64,000 bases of DNA from Chloroflexota bacterium (GTDB lineage: Bacteria; Chloroflexota; UBA11872): the NCBI GenBank assembly GCA_026708035.1, contig JAPOVQ010000011.1, positions 50,510 to 114,509 on the forward strand. The letters run 5' to 3'. The translations under genes and the position numbers were made by a program. Shown here piece by piece: positions 46,187 through 53,810 of this stretch (positions within the stretch are counted from its first letter, which is position 1; every line of letters starts with the position of its first letter). The notes beneath the pieces are model-generated. The model ran no database searches and was not told where the DNA came from. It saw nothing but the letters and a program-made list of their open reading frames with translations.

Positions 46187-47236
46187 CTAGGCGTGCCGCT
46201 GCGCGTGGGCTTTCGCAACCGTCTCGGGAGCAAGCAGATGATGCGCCACCACCCACTCTTGTCCCCCGCGATAGGCAAACAGCTCCTCGCAGGCGATGAA
46301 GAAGAGCCGCCACCGCATCAACCAGAGACTCGCCGCATCGTTGCCGTACGCGCCCCGGAAGAGTTCGTGGATCTGTGGGCGGCGGCTGTCGAGGTTTCTC
46401 AGCCACGCGTGCAACGTCCGGGCGTAGTGCCGTCCGTTCACGACCCAGCGATCGACGGTGCGCACCGCCGGAGCGGATTCATCGAAGAGGTCGAGGCTGG
46501 GCATCGTCCCACCGCTGAAGAACCAGCGCGCCATCCAGCCGTCCTCGGGCTCGAAGGCGTAGGCGTGCCGCACGTGGCTGAACACGTGCACGAAGATGCG
46601 GCCGCCGGCGTCAAGCCGCGCGGCCATTTTCGCCAGCAATGCGCCGTGATCGCGGATGTGCTCCAGCATCTCGATGCTGACGATCCGGTCGAAACGACCG
46701 GGAATGTCATCCGCCGCGGCATTGGCATGGATCACTTCCAGGTTGCCCAAGCCACGCGCCTGCGCCTCGACGACGATGTGGTCGCGCTGGGTGCGTGAGT
46801 TGGTGACGGCGGTGATCGTCGACCTCGGGTAGCGCTGCGCGGCCCACAGGGCAAGGGAACCCCAGCCGCACCCCAGATCGAGCACGCGCTGGCCGTCGGC
46901 GAGATCGGCGCGCTGCGCGCACAGCTCCAGCATGGCGTCCTCCGCGTCCGCCAGCGTCTCGACACCCGCAGGCCAGAGGCAGCTGCTGTACTTCAGCCTG
47001 GGACCAAGAATCGCTCGAAAGAACTCGGTCGGCACTTCGTAGTGCTGCCGGTTGGCAGCGTCCGTCGCAACGGCCGTTGGTCCGCCCCGCATGGCGTGGA
47101 AGCGCTCCTGGGGTTTGCCGCGGTTCAGCGCTCGCAGCCGTCGCCGCAGGGCAAATCGCACGCCCAGGCGCAAAACGCCGTCGGGAACGATCCCCCGCGC
47201 CGCCAGCCGCTCGAACCAGGCCGATTGGCTATCCAC
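46187..47236 (-). CDS. Cyclopropane-fatty-acyl-phospholipid synthase family methyltransferase
   Basis: The 349-residue product has the S-adenosylmethionine site VLDLGCGWGSLALWAAQRYP and the family segment RQHYEVPTEFFRAILGPRLKYSSCLW, followed by FDRIVSIEMLEHIRDH and VHVFSHVRHAYAFEP. CFA-family enzymes methylate double bonds of membrane lipid acyl chains; the exact product (cyclopropane, methyl-branched or other) is not decidable. GTG at 47236 overlaps the upstream DUF1295 gene end by 8 bp. Confidence 0.88.
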   Translation of the reverse strand: MDSQSAWFERLAARGIVPDGVLRLGVRFALRRRLRALNRGKPQERFHAMRGGPTAVATDAANRQHYEVPTEFFRAILGPRLKYSSCLWPAGVETLADAEDAMLELCAQRADLADGQRVLDLGCGWGSLALWAAQRYPRSTITAVTNSRTQRDHIVVEAQARGLGNLEVIHANAAADDIPGRFDRIVSIEMLEHIRDHGALLAKMAARLDAGGRIFVHVFSHVRHAYAFEPEDGWMARWFFSGGTMPSLDLFDESAPAVRTVDRWVVNGRHYARTLHAWLRNLDSRRPQIHELFRGAYGNDAASLWLMRWRLFFIACEELFAYRGGQEWVVAHHLLAPETVAKAHAQRHA

Positions 47237-48020
47237 GTCGTCCCAGGAAGGGGATGCGCGGGAAGAACGCCGGCGTGGACTCCACGTACTCGCGATAGCC
47301 CGGCTTGGCCTCGATCATGCTGCGCTCGAGCAGCGTCACGCCCGACACCCGCGCCAGCAGCACCGTCATCACGAGCGGGCCGATCAGCGTCCACCACGCG
47401 CCGGCGGCCAGACCCAGGCAGCCAAAGCCCCACCACACCACGGCGTCGCCGAAGTAGTTTGGGTGCCGCGTCAGCCCCCAGAATCCGGCTGACAGCACGC
47501 GGCCTCGATTGGCTGGATTGGCTTTGAACCGCGCCAGCTGCAGGTCGCCGCCCGCCTCGAAGGCGAAGCCGATGGCCCAGAGCGCGATGGCGGCCACGTC
47601 CCAGGCAGTCGGCAGGGACGGCTCCGGCGCCGCCAGCGCCGCCAGCAGCGGCAACGCGACCACCCACATCACCACGCCCTGGAGCAGGAAGACGGTGAAA
47701 TAGCTGCGCCACCAGAAGGCGCTTCCGGCGTTGGCGCGGAACTTCTGATAGCGCGGATCCTCGGGTTTGCCATGGTTGCGCCACCCGATGTGCCCCGCCA
47801 GGCGCAGGCCCCACACCGCCACCAGCACCAGCAGCAGCGCGCTGCGTCCGGCATCGCCCGAGCCGAGCCACGCGGCGAGCGCCCCGGTCACGATGAATCC
47901 CAGTCCCCAAAATACGTCCACGATGGACGCATCCCGCAGCAGCAGGCTCAGCAGCCACACCACGGTCATGAAAACGCCGATGGCCGCGGCGGTGTAGCCC
48001 AGGAGTCCGGGATCGGCCAT
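47229..48020 (-). CDS. DUF1295 membrane protein (steroid 5-alpha-reductase-like fold)
   Basis: The 263-residue product has about six to seven membrane helices and DUF1295 landmarks: RDASIVDVFWGLGFI, WRNHGKPEDPRYQKFR, FWGLTRHPNYFGDAVVWWG and LERSMIEAKPGYREYVESTPAFFPR. This family, related to isoprenylcysteine methyltransferase/steroid reductase folds, probably reduces or modifies lipid double bonds. It is the first gene of the four-gene lipid-modification run with CFA synthase, FAD oxidoreductase and DUF1365. ATG at 48020, 49 bp downstream of moaA. Confidence 0.88.
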   Translation of the reverse strand: MADPGLLGYTAAAIGVFMTVVWLLSLLLRDASIVDVFWGLGFIVTGALAAWLGSGDAGRSALLLVLVAVWGLRLAGHIGWRNHGKPEDPRYQKFRANAGSAFWWRSYFTVFLLQGVVMWVVALPLLAALAAPEPSLPTAWDVAAIALWAIGFAFEAGGDLQLARFKANPANRGRVLSAGFWGLTRHPNYFGDAVVWWGFGCLGLAAGAWWTLIGPLVMTVLLARVSGVTLLERSMIEAKPGYREYVESTPAFFPRIPFLGRRG

Positions 48021-48069
48021 CAGCTTGATTGCTTCAGAGTCCGTCGAACCGGGAGATCATGCACCGGCG

Positions 48070-49140
48070 CTAGCCGCCGATCTGAAACATCTCGACCTTT
48101 TGCACGTCCGGTCCGTGGCCGTCGTCGCTGATCATGCCCGCGCGCGCCTCGGAGTAGCGGTCGCGGCGGACCTGCCAGACGCCGCCGATCAGCTCGCGCA
48201 GCTCCGCGTCCGTGGCGCCCTCGCGCATGGGCGTCCGCAGGTCGGTGCCGCCGAACGCGAACAGGCACGTCAGCAGGTGCCCGTCGGTTGACAGCCGCGC
48301 GCGCGTGCAGGCCCCGCAGAAGGGCTTACTCACCGACGCGATGACGCCGATCTCCCCGCCGCCGTCGCGATAGCGGAACCGATTGGCAACCTCGCCCGGG
48401 TAATTGGGCGGCAGTGGCTCCAGCGGGAACTCGGCCCCGATGCGCTCCACGATCTCGTCGGCCGTGACGACCTCGTCCAGCTTCCACTGGTTGAGGTTTC
48501 CCACGTCCATGTACTCGATGAACCGCACCGTATGCCCAGTTCCGTGATAGTGGCGCGCCAGGTCGACGATGGTGTGGTCGTTCACGCCTCGCACGACCAC
48601 GCAGTTCAACTTGATGGGCGAGAGGCCGACGCGCTCGGCGGCCGCGATGCCTTCCAGCGTCGCGTCGACGCCGTAGCCCCGCCCGTTCATCGCCCGAAAC
48701 ACCTCGTCGTCCAGGCTGTCCAGGCTCACCGTCACCCGCTGCAAGCCGGCGTCGGCCAGGGCCTCGGCGTGCCGCCCGAGCAGGTGGGCGTTGGTCGTGA
48801 GCGCCAGGTCGTCGACCGGCAGGGCCGCCAGCATCGACACCAGGTTCGGCAGGTCCGCCCGCAGCAACGGCTCGCCGCCGGTCAGGCGAAGCTTTTGCAC
48901 GCCAAGCTCGACGAACAGCCCCGACAGCCTCGCGATCTCCTCGAACGTGAGGATCTGGGACTTGGGCAAGAACGTGTAGTGCTCACCGTAGACCTCGGCC
49001 GGCATGCAGTAGGGACAGCGGAAATTGCACCGGTCCGTCACCGAGATGCGCAGGTCGCGCATGTGGCGGCCAAGTGTGTCGACGGGCGCGGTGGCGATGG
49101 CGGCAGGCACGCGGGGCGTGAATCTCCAGGTCGTCTTCAC
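48070..49140 (-). CDS. moaA: GTP 3',8-cyclase MoaA
   Basis: MoaA starts molybdenum-cofactor synthesis from GTP by radical SAM chemistry. The 356-residue product has the N-terminal cluster motif CNFRCPYC (Cys38, 42, 45), LRLTGGEPLLRADL, a C-terminal second cluster in CGACTRARLSTDGHLLTC, and the functional terminal Gly-Gly. GTG at 49140 gives a family-like start; a longer in-frame start at 49224 would overlap the divergent gene. Its product is needed by the molybdo-hydroxylases and the sulfite-oxidase-family enzyme in this window. Confidence 0.95.
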   Translation of the reverse strand: MKTTWRFTPRVPAAIATAPVDTLGRHMRDLRISVTDRCNFRCPYCMPAEVYGEHYTFLPKSQILTFEEIARLSGLFVELGVQKLRLTGGEPLLRADLPNLVSMLAALPVDDLALTTNAHLLGRHAEALADAGLQRVTVSLDSLDDEVFRAMNGRGYGVDATLEGIAAAERVGLSPIKLNCVVVRGVNDHTIVDLARHYHGTGHTVRFIEYMDVGNLNQWKLDEVVTADEIVERIGAEFPLEPLPPNYPGEVANRFRYRDGGGEIGVIASVSKPFCGACTRARLSTDGHLLTCLFAFGGTDLRTPMREGATDAELRELIGGVWQVRRDRYSEARAGMISDDGHGPDVQKVEMFQIGG

Positions 49141-49217
49141 CCTGAGTTTACGCAGTGGGCGGCCCGAATCCGCGTCAGGTACCGTGAGCGACCAGACACT
49201 CATCGAGGGCGCGCACC

Positions 49218-50087
49218 ATGCCACTACGCGATGTGTCCGAGGTCGAGACGGTCGCGGGCGACTTCAACGACGGCCTGGACCACCCCGAAGGCGTCACCTG
49301 GGGCCCCGACGGGCAGCTCTACGCCGGCGGCGAGGCGGGCCAGATCTATCGCGTGGACCCCGACAGTGGGGCCATCACCCAGATCGCGCAGCACGAGGGC
49401 TTCCTGGGCGGCGTGGCCTGCGACGCCGAGGCGAACGTCTACGTCTGCGCCGCGTATGGCGGCGCGGTCGTGCGCGCCGGCGCTGACGGCAGCGTCACCG
49501 AGATCACCCGCGGCACCGCCGACCGGCCCATGGAAACGCCCAACTATCCCTGCTTCCACCCCTCCGGCGACCTCTATGTCTCCGACTCGGGCGAATGGGA
49601 CCACGACACCGGGCGGATCTACCGCGTGCGGCCCGACGGCTCGACGGACCTGGTGAGCGAGGCGCCGCGATTCTTCGCCAACGGCATGTGCGTCGACGCC
49701 GCGGGCGAGTGGCTCTACGTGGTCGAGTCCCAGATGCCCGGCGTCAGCCGCCTGCGCGTGCTCGCCGACGGAACCCTGGGCGAGCGCCAGGTCGTGGCCA
49801 CCCTCCCCGGCGACGTGCCGGACGGCGTGCAGTTCGACGTCGAGGGCACGCTGTACATCACGCTCTACACCCCCAGCCGCATCTACCGCCTCGAGCCCGA
49901 GGGACGCATCCAGGTCCTCGTCGACGACCCCAACCACACGCAGCTCTCCTCGCCCACCAACATCGTCTTCGGCGGCCCCGACCTCACCGACCTCTTCACC
50001 GCCAACCTCGGCCGCTGGCACCTCAACCGCCTGCGCATGGCCGTCCCAGGCATCCCGCTGGCGTATCCTCCGCCGATCGGGCAATAG
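49218..50087 (+). CDS. SMP-30/gluconolactonase/strictosidine-synthase-like beta-propeller
   Basis: The 289-residue product has the SMP-30-like six-bladed propeller pattern: DHPEGVTWGPDGQLYAGGEAGQIYRVD near the start, FHPSGDLYVSDSGEWDHDTGRIYRV, FANGMCVDAAGEWLYVVES, and PDGVQFDVEGTLYITLYTPSRIYRL. Members hydrolyse lactones or related esters with a divalent metal. No signal peptide is seen. ATG at 49218, divergent from moaA across about 77 bp. A sugar-acid or lactone substrate is an inference. Confidence 0.87.
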   Translation: MPLRDVSEVETVAGDFNDGLDHPEGVTWGPDGQLYAGGEAGQIYRVDPDSGAITQIAQHEGFLGGVACDAEANVYVCAAYGGAVVRAGADGSVTEITRGTADRPMETPNYPCFHPSGDLYVSDSGEWDHDTGRIYRVRPDGSTDLVSEAPRFFANGMCVDAAGEWLYVVESQMPGVSRLRVLADGTLGERQVVATLPGDVPDGVQFDVEGTLYITLYTPSRIYRLEPEGRIQVLVDDPNHTQLSSPTNIVFGGPDLTDLFTANLGRWHLNRLRMAVPGIPLAYPPPIGQ

Positions 50088-50373
50088 AGAGGTCCCGCCC
50101 GAGCCCCTTCCCCCTGACAGGGGGAAGGCTGGGATGGAGGTCCTGTACTGACGCTGAGCCGGGACGGCTCTGCATGAACAAATAGACACGTTTCCGCCTA
50201 CCCACCGCCCATCACACCCTAGGCATCCAGCGTAGGCCGAGCACCCGCTCCCAGTCTGGTCGGATTGGAGTGAAACAATAGATACGTTCCACTAGAATGC
50301 AATAGGAATTTCATTTCAACTGGGCGGGCATGCTTCCGGCCAACCGGATCGCCGCTGAGCGGCGACACGACGA
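50088..50373. other. Intergenic region upstream of the defence locus
   Basis: About 285 bp without a gene. It contains a strong GC-rich hairpin at 50106-50128 (10-bp stem, 3-nt loop, CCTTCCCCCT / AGGGGGAAGG). After it, from about 50200, the sequence becomes visibly more A/T-rich than the neighbouring genes and could hold the promoter of the HEPN/ATPase gene. No specific promoter element is claimed. Confidence 0.5.
50106..50128. repeat. Hairpin repeat CCTTCCCCCT-GAC-AGGGGGAAGG
   Basis: A perfect 10-bp stem with a 3-nt loop shortly after the SMP-30-like stop. Similar C/T-rich palindromes occur at 59475-59512, 60463-60485 and 60562-60599. A role as a terminator is possible, but no T-run follows. 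Confidence 0.6.
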
Positions 50374-51201
50374 ATGACCCCCACGGTCGAGCGTCCCAAC
50401 AGAGACGCGCTTCAGCAGGCGCTCGACATCTATCGGGACGCTATGCGTCCCTTCATCGTCAGAACGTTGCGGCAGGTTCAAGGCCAACAGGTCGAAGACC
50501 TCATCGCCAATTCCCTGCACTACAACCAGGCCGACCGCTTTCGGCAGAACCTGCACGAGCACGACGGGAGCCTCGAAGCCGCCATCGACATCGGTGACTT
50601 CCCGAACATCATCGGCCGCAACTGGCGGGACGCATTCAGCCGCCAGTTTCCAGGCGACAACAGCGTTCAGAGCACGGCCTGGCTCATCAAGGGCTCACGT
50701 GACAAGGCGGCGCATCCGGCCCCGCGTGACCTGGACACCGAGTACGCGCGTGTTCACCTCTTCCACATCGCCGAAGTCCTCGGGTTGATCAATAGGCCCA
50801 ATGAAAAGCGTGAGGTCGAACGGATCAGGGACCGGTTGCTTGCCGCGGATGCCCCCGGCGAGGCGCCCAGGGAGCAACCGGCCAAGCCCACGGCGGCTAG
50901 AGACGGGCGCCGCGAACTGCCAGCAACCTCACCCCCTGGCGCCAGGTCATCAAACCCAGTCCCGATGTCTCCCAGGGCACATTCCGGCAAGCCGAATTCG
51001 CGGCAGATCTTCAGCAGGTTCATGACGGACGCGCCAGCGCCACCGAATACGGCAACCCCGTCGATTTCTTCAATCACACCTACATCACCCCCGGCCTTCG
51101 CACACTGCTGGTCAGCACCCTGCAGCGGCTTGCCGGCAGCGGCGGCGATCCGGTCATCCAAACCAAGACCGGATTCGGTGGCGGGAAAACGCACAGCCTG
51201 A
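50374..51201 (+). CDS. Swt1-type HEPN domain (5' part of a frameshifted DUF499 ATPase gene)
   Basis: Residues 1-~150 form a Swt1-family HEPN-like domain, with the RNase-type motif RDKAAH (R-x4-H, Arg109-His114) in IKGSRDKAAHPAPRDLD. After about residue 180 the frame reads Pro/Ser-rich sequence unlike any protein. From about 50925 the -1 frame instead reads WRQVIKPSPDVSQGTFRQAE and continues through TGFGGGKTHS (Walker A, 51168-51197) into the next ORF. Restoring one base in the C5 run at 50932-50936 would join the two parts into one Swt1-HEPN/DUF499 protein. Start is ATG at 50374. As read, the product would be a truncated HEPN protein with a meaningless tail. Confidence 0.72.
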   Translation: MTPTVERPNRDALQQALDIYRDAMRPFIVRTLRQVQGQQVEDLIANSLHYNQADRFRQNLHEHDGSLEAAIDIGDFPNIIGRNWRDAFSRQFPGDNSVQSTAWLIKGSRDKAAHPAPRDLDTEYARVHLFHIAEVLGLINRPNEKREVERIRDRLLAADAPGEAPREQPAKPTAARDGRRELPATSPPGARSSNPVPMSPRAHSGKPNSRQIFSRFMTDAPAPPNTATPSISSITPTSPPAFAHCWSAPCSGLPAAAAIRSSKPRPDSVAGKRTA

Positions 51202-51218
51202 TCGCCCTCTATCACCTT

Positions 51219-53807
51219 GTGAACCACGCTGGCGCCCTGCTCAACCCGTCATCCCAGGCCGGACCGCAGCGCACCAGCGCCGAGTTGGGCGAAATCATGC
51301 GCGAAGCGGGCCTGGAATCGGACGCCGAGTTTCAGGCCAGCGTCGCCGTCCTTGACGGCACGCATCTGTCGCCCACCGACACCACCGCCACCGAAGAAAA
51401 AGGGGACCCACTGAACACCCTCTGGGGTCAGATGGCGTATCAGCTCGGCGGCCAGGACGCTTACGAGATCGTCGGCCCGGCGTCGCGCAAGGGCGTTGCG
51501 CCGGGCGGCGCTCAACTGGATGAGCTCTTCAAGTACGTGGGGCCATGCGTGGTCCTCATCGACGAGCTCGTCGCCTACGTGCGAAACGCGGGCGCCGCCC
51601 AGGACAACATCTACACATTCGTTCAGGCGTTGACCCAAGCGGCGCGACGCAACGACGGCGTGGTGCTCGTGATTACCTTGCCCGACAGCCACGCCGAAGC
51701 GGGTGGCGTTGGCGGCGCAGAGGCGTTGGAGCGACTCGAGCGTCTGCTCGGGCGCATTGAAGCCGTTTGGAAACCGCTCGAAGTCAACGAGGCGTTCGAG
51801 GTTGTGCGCAGGCGGCTCTTCGACGAAGTCGCTGACTACGCCGAACGCGACCGTACGTGCGAAGCGTTTGCCGCAATGTACAGCCGCTCGCACAGCGACT
51901 TCCCCCGTGAGGCCGCCGAGCAGCGCTATTTGGATCGGCTAAAGGCCTGCTACCCCATTCACCCGGAAATCTTCGACCGCCTCTACGAGGATTGGTCGTC
52001 GATCCAGCGTTTCCAGCGCACGCGCGGCGTGCTACGGATGCTGGCGGTTTGCGTCAGCCGCATCTATCTGGACGACGACCGTCAGCCCCTGATTCAACCC
52101 GCCAGCCTGCCGCTCAGCGATCCCGCGCTGGCTGACGAATTCGTCAAGCTGCTCAGCGAACAGTGGCAGTCCGTGCTGTCGGAGGTCGACAGCGACGATT
52201 CGCGCACTGACGATATCGATCAGGGTCTCCAGAGGTTCGCCGACGTTGGTGGCGCCGCCCGCCGCATAGCCCGCACGATCTTCTTGGGCAGCGCGCCCAG
52301 CGGCGCCGTCAAAGGCATCGATGAACGGCGGATTCGCCTGGGCGTCGTGCAGCCAGGGCAGGGCGTGTCGGTCTACAACGAGGCCCTCGGCCGCATGAGC
52401 GGCGGCCTCTATTACCTGTATGCAAGCGAAGGACGCCACTACTTCCACGCCGAGGAGAACCTCAACAAGGTTGCCGCGGACCGCCGGGACGGACTCCATG
52501 CCTCTGAGGTCGACGCGCGCATCGTTCACGAGTTGCAGGAAGCCGTCGGACGCCGCTCGGACGTCCTAGTCTGCCCGCGGGACACGGCCGACGTGCCCGA
52601 AGCCCAGCACGTCCGCTTGGTCATCCTGCCGCCTGACGCCTCGCGCCCGACTCGCGCCACCGAGCACGACGATGCCAATGACCTGGCCCTAGAGATCCTC
52701 CAGCAGCGCGGCGACGCCGCTCGAGTGCGCCGCAACACCTTTCTCTTTCTCGCGGCGCGACGTGACGAAATCCGGGACCTTAGGAACAAGGTAAGCGACT
52801 ACCTGGCCTGGCACTCCATCGTGAGTGGAGCAGCCAGCATTGAGAACCTTTCAGGCGATCGTCGGACGCAGGCCCACGGCAGCTTGCGCGACGCCGAACG
52901 CGCCGTTCGCGGCGCGCTGGTCCAGGCTTACCGCCAGGCACTGGCCCCGGTTCAGGACGATCCGCAACGCGCGGAATACCGGCTGTCCGTGGCCGAAGTC
53001 AACGCCGTGGATGCCGACGGCGCAATCGTGGACGCCGCCTTCCGTCGCTTTCGCGACGACGAAACGCTGGTCGAAACCATCTCGCCCACGGCGCTCGCCA
53101 GCCTGCTGCGGCAATACGTCTGGCGCAACGGCGCCAACCCGCGGGACCACATCAGCGTCGATGCCCTCTGGGACATGCTTACCAGCAACGTCTACATGCA
53201 CCGCCTGCGCAATCGCACCGTGCTGGATCGCGCAATCGCCCAAGGTGTGTCGGAGGGCGCGTTTGGCCACGCCAGCGGGTACCAGGCAGACGGTTATCAA
53301 AACTTCCGCTTCGGCGAGCCGCAGAACGAACCCCTGTTCGGTGCCGTCGCCGAACGCGACCCGGGTCTGCTGGTCAGCCCCGAGATGGCGAGACTGGTGA
53401 AAGACGAGCCGCCGCCGCCCGACGTTGAGCCAGCCCCGCCGGATGGAGGGAACACGGACGGCACCGGGACCGGAACCGGCACGGGTACAGGTACGGGAGT
53501 TGTAACACCGCCGGTAGTCGATCCCCCACCGCGCGGCCCCAGACGAATAGTTGCCGTCAAATCGATTCAGGACGCGATTTCACTGGATGACATCGACCGC
53601 CTGCGCGACGACATCATCGAGAACCTACGCCACGACGGCGGACGGGTGACCATCGAGATCAAGGTCATCGCTGAAAACCCCGACGGCTTCTCCGAGGGTA
53701 CTGCCCGCGCAGTCCGGGAGAACAGCTCCCAGCTCGGGCTCCAGTACCAGCCGGATGACCAGGGTGGTGACCTATTCGTACCATCCTCCCCCGTTCGGGA
53801 GACCTGA
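51219..53807 (+). CDS. DUF499 AAA+-type ATPase (3' part of a frameshifted gene)
   Basis: This frame encodes DUF499-type ATPase sequence, with Walker B-like CVVLIDELVAYVRNA, DFPREAAEQRYLDRLKACYPIHPEIFDRLYEDW and LARTIFLGSAPS-like segments. A Gly/Thr dipeptide-repeat linker lies near 53450-53500, followed by a C-terminal domain. GTG at 51219 is only the first start codon in this frame; homology and the Walker A motif (51168-51197) lie upstream and are not translated from it, so alone it would probably lack ATPase activity. The upstream HEPN ORF belongs to the same gene. It is followed after 3 bp by the DUF1156 methylase. DUF499 ATPases pair with such methylases in defence islands. Confidence 0.8.
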   Translation: MNHAGALLNPSSQAGPQRTSAELGEIMREAGLESDAEFQASVAVLDGTHLSPTDTTATEEKGDPLNTLWGQMAYQLGGQDAYEIVGPASRKGVAPGGAQLDELFKYVGPCVVLIDELVAYVRNAGAAQDNIYTFVQALTQAARRNDGVVLVITLPDSHAEAGGVGGAEALERLERLLGRIEAVWKPLEVNEAFEVVRRRLFDEVADYAERDRTCEAFAAMYSRSHSDFPREAAEQRYLDRLKACYPIHPEIFDRLYEDWSSIQRFQRTRGVLRMLAVCVSRIYLDDDRQPLIQPASLPLSDPALADEFVKLLSEQWQSVLSEVDSDDSRTDDIDQGLQRFADVGGAARRIARTIFLGSAPSGAVKGIDERRIRLGVVQPGQGVSVYNEALGRMSGGLYYLYASEGRHYFHAEENLNKVAADRRDGLHASEVDARIVHELQEAVGRRSDVLVCPRDTADVPEAQHVRLVILPPDASRPTRATEHDDANDLALEILQQRGDAARVRRNTFLFLAARRDEIRDLRNKVSDYLAWHSIVSGAASIENLSGDRRTQAHGSLRDAERAVRGALVQAYRQALAPVQDDPQRAEYRLSVAEVNAVDADGAIVDAAFRRFRDDETLVETISPTALASLLRQYVWRNGANPRDHISVDALWDMLTSNVYMHRLRNRTVLDRAIAQGVSEGAFGHASGYQADGYQNFRFGEPQNEPLFGAVAERDPGLLVSPEMARLVKDEPPPPDVEPAPPDGGNTDGTGTGTGTGTGTGVVTPPVVDPPPRGPRRIVAVKSIQDAISLDDIDRLRDDIIENLRHDGGRVTIEIKVIAENPDGFSEGTARAVRENSSQLGLQYQPDDQGGDLFVPSSPVRET

Positions 53808-53810
53808 GGC

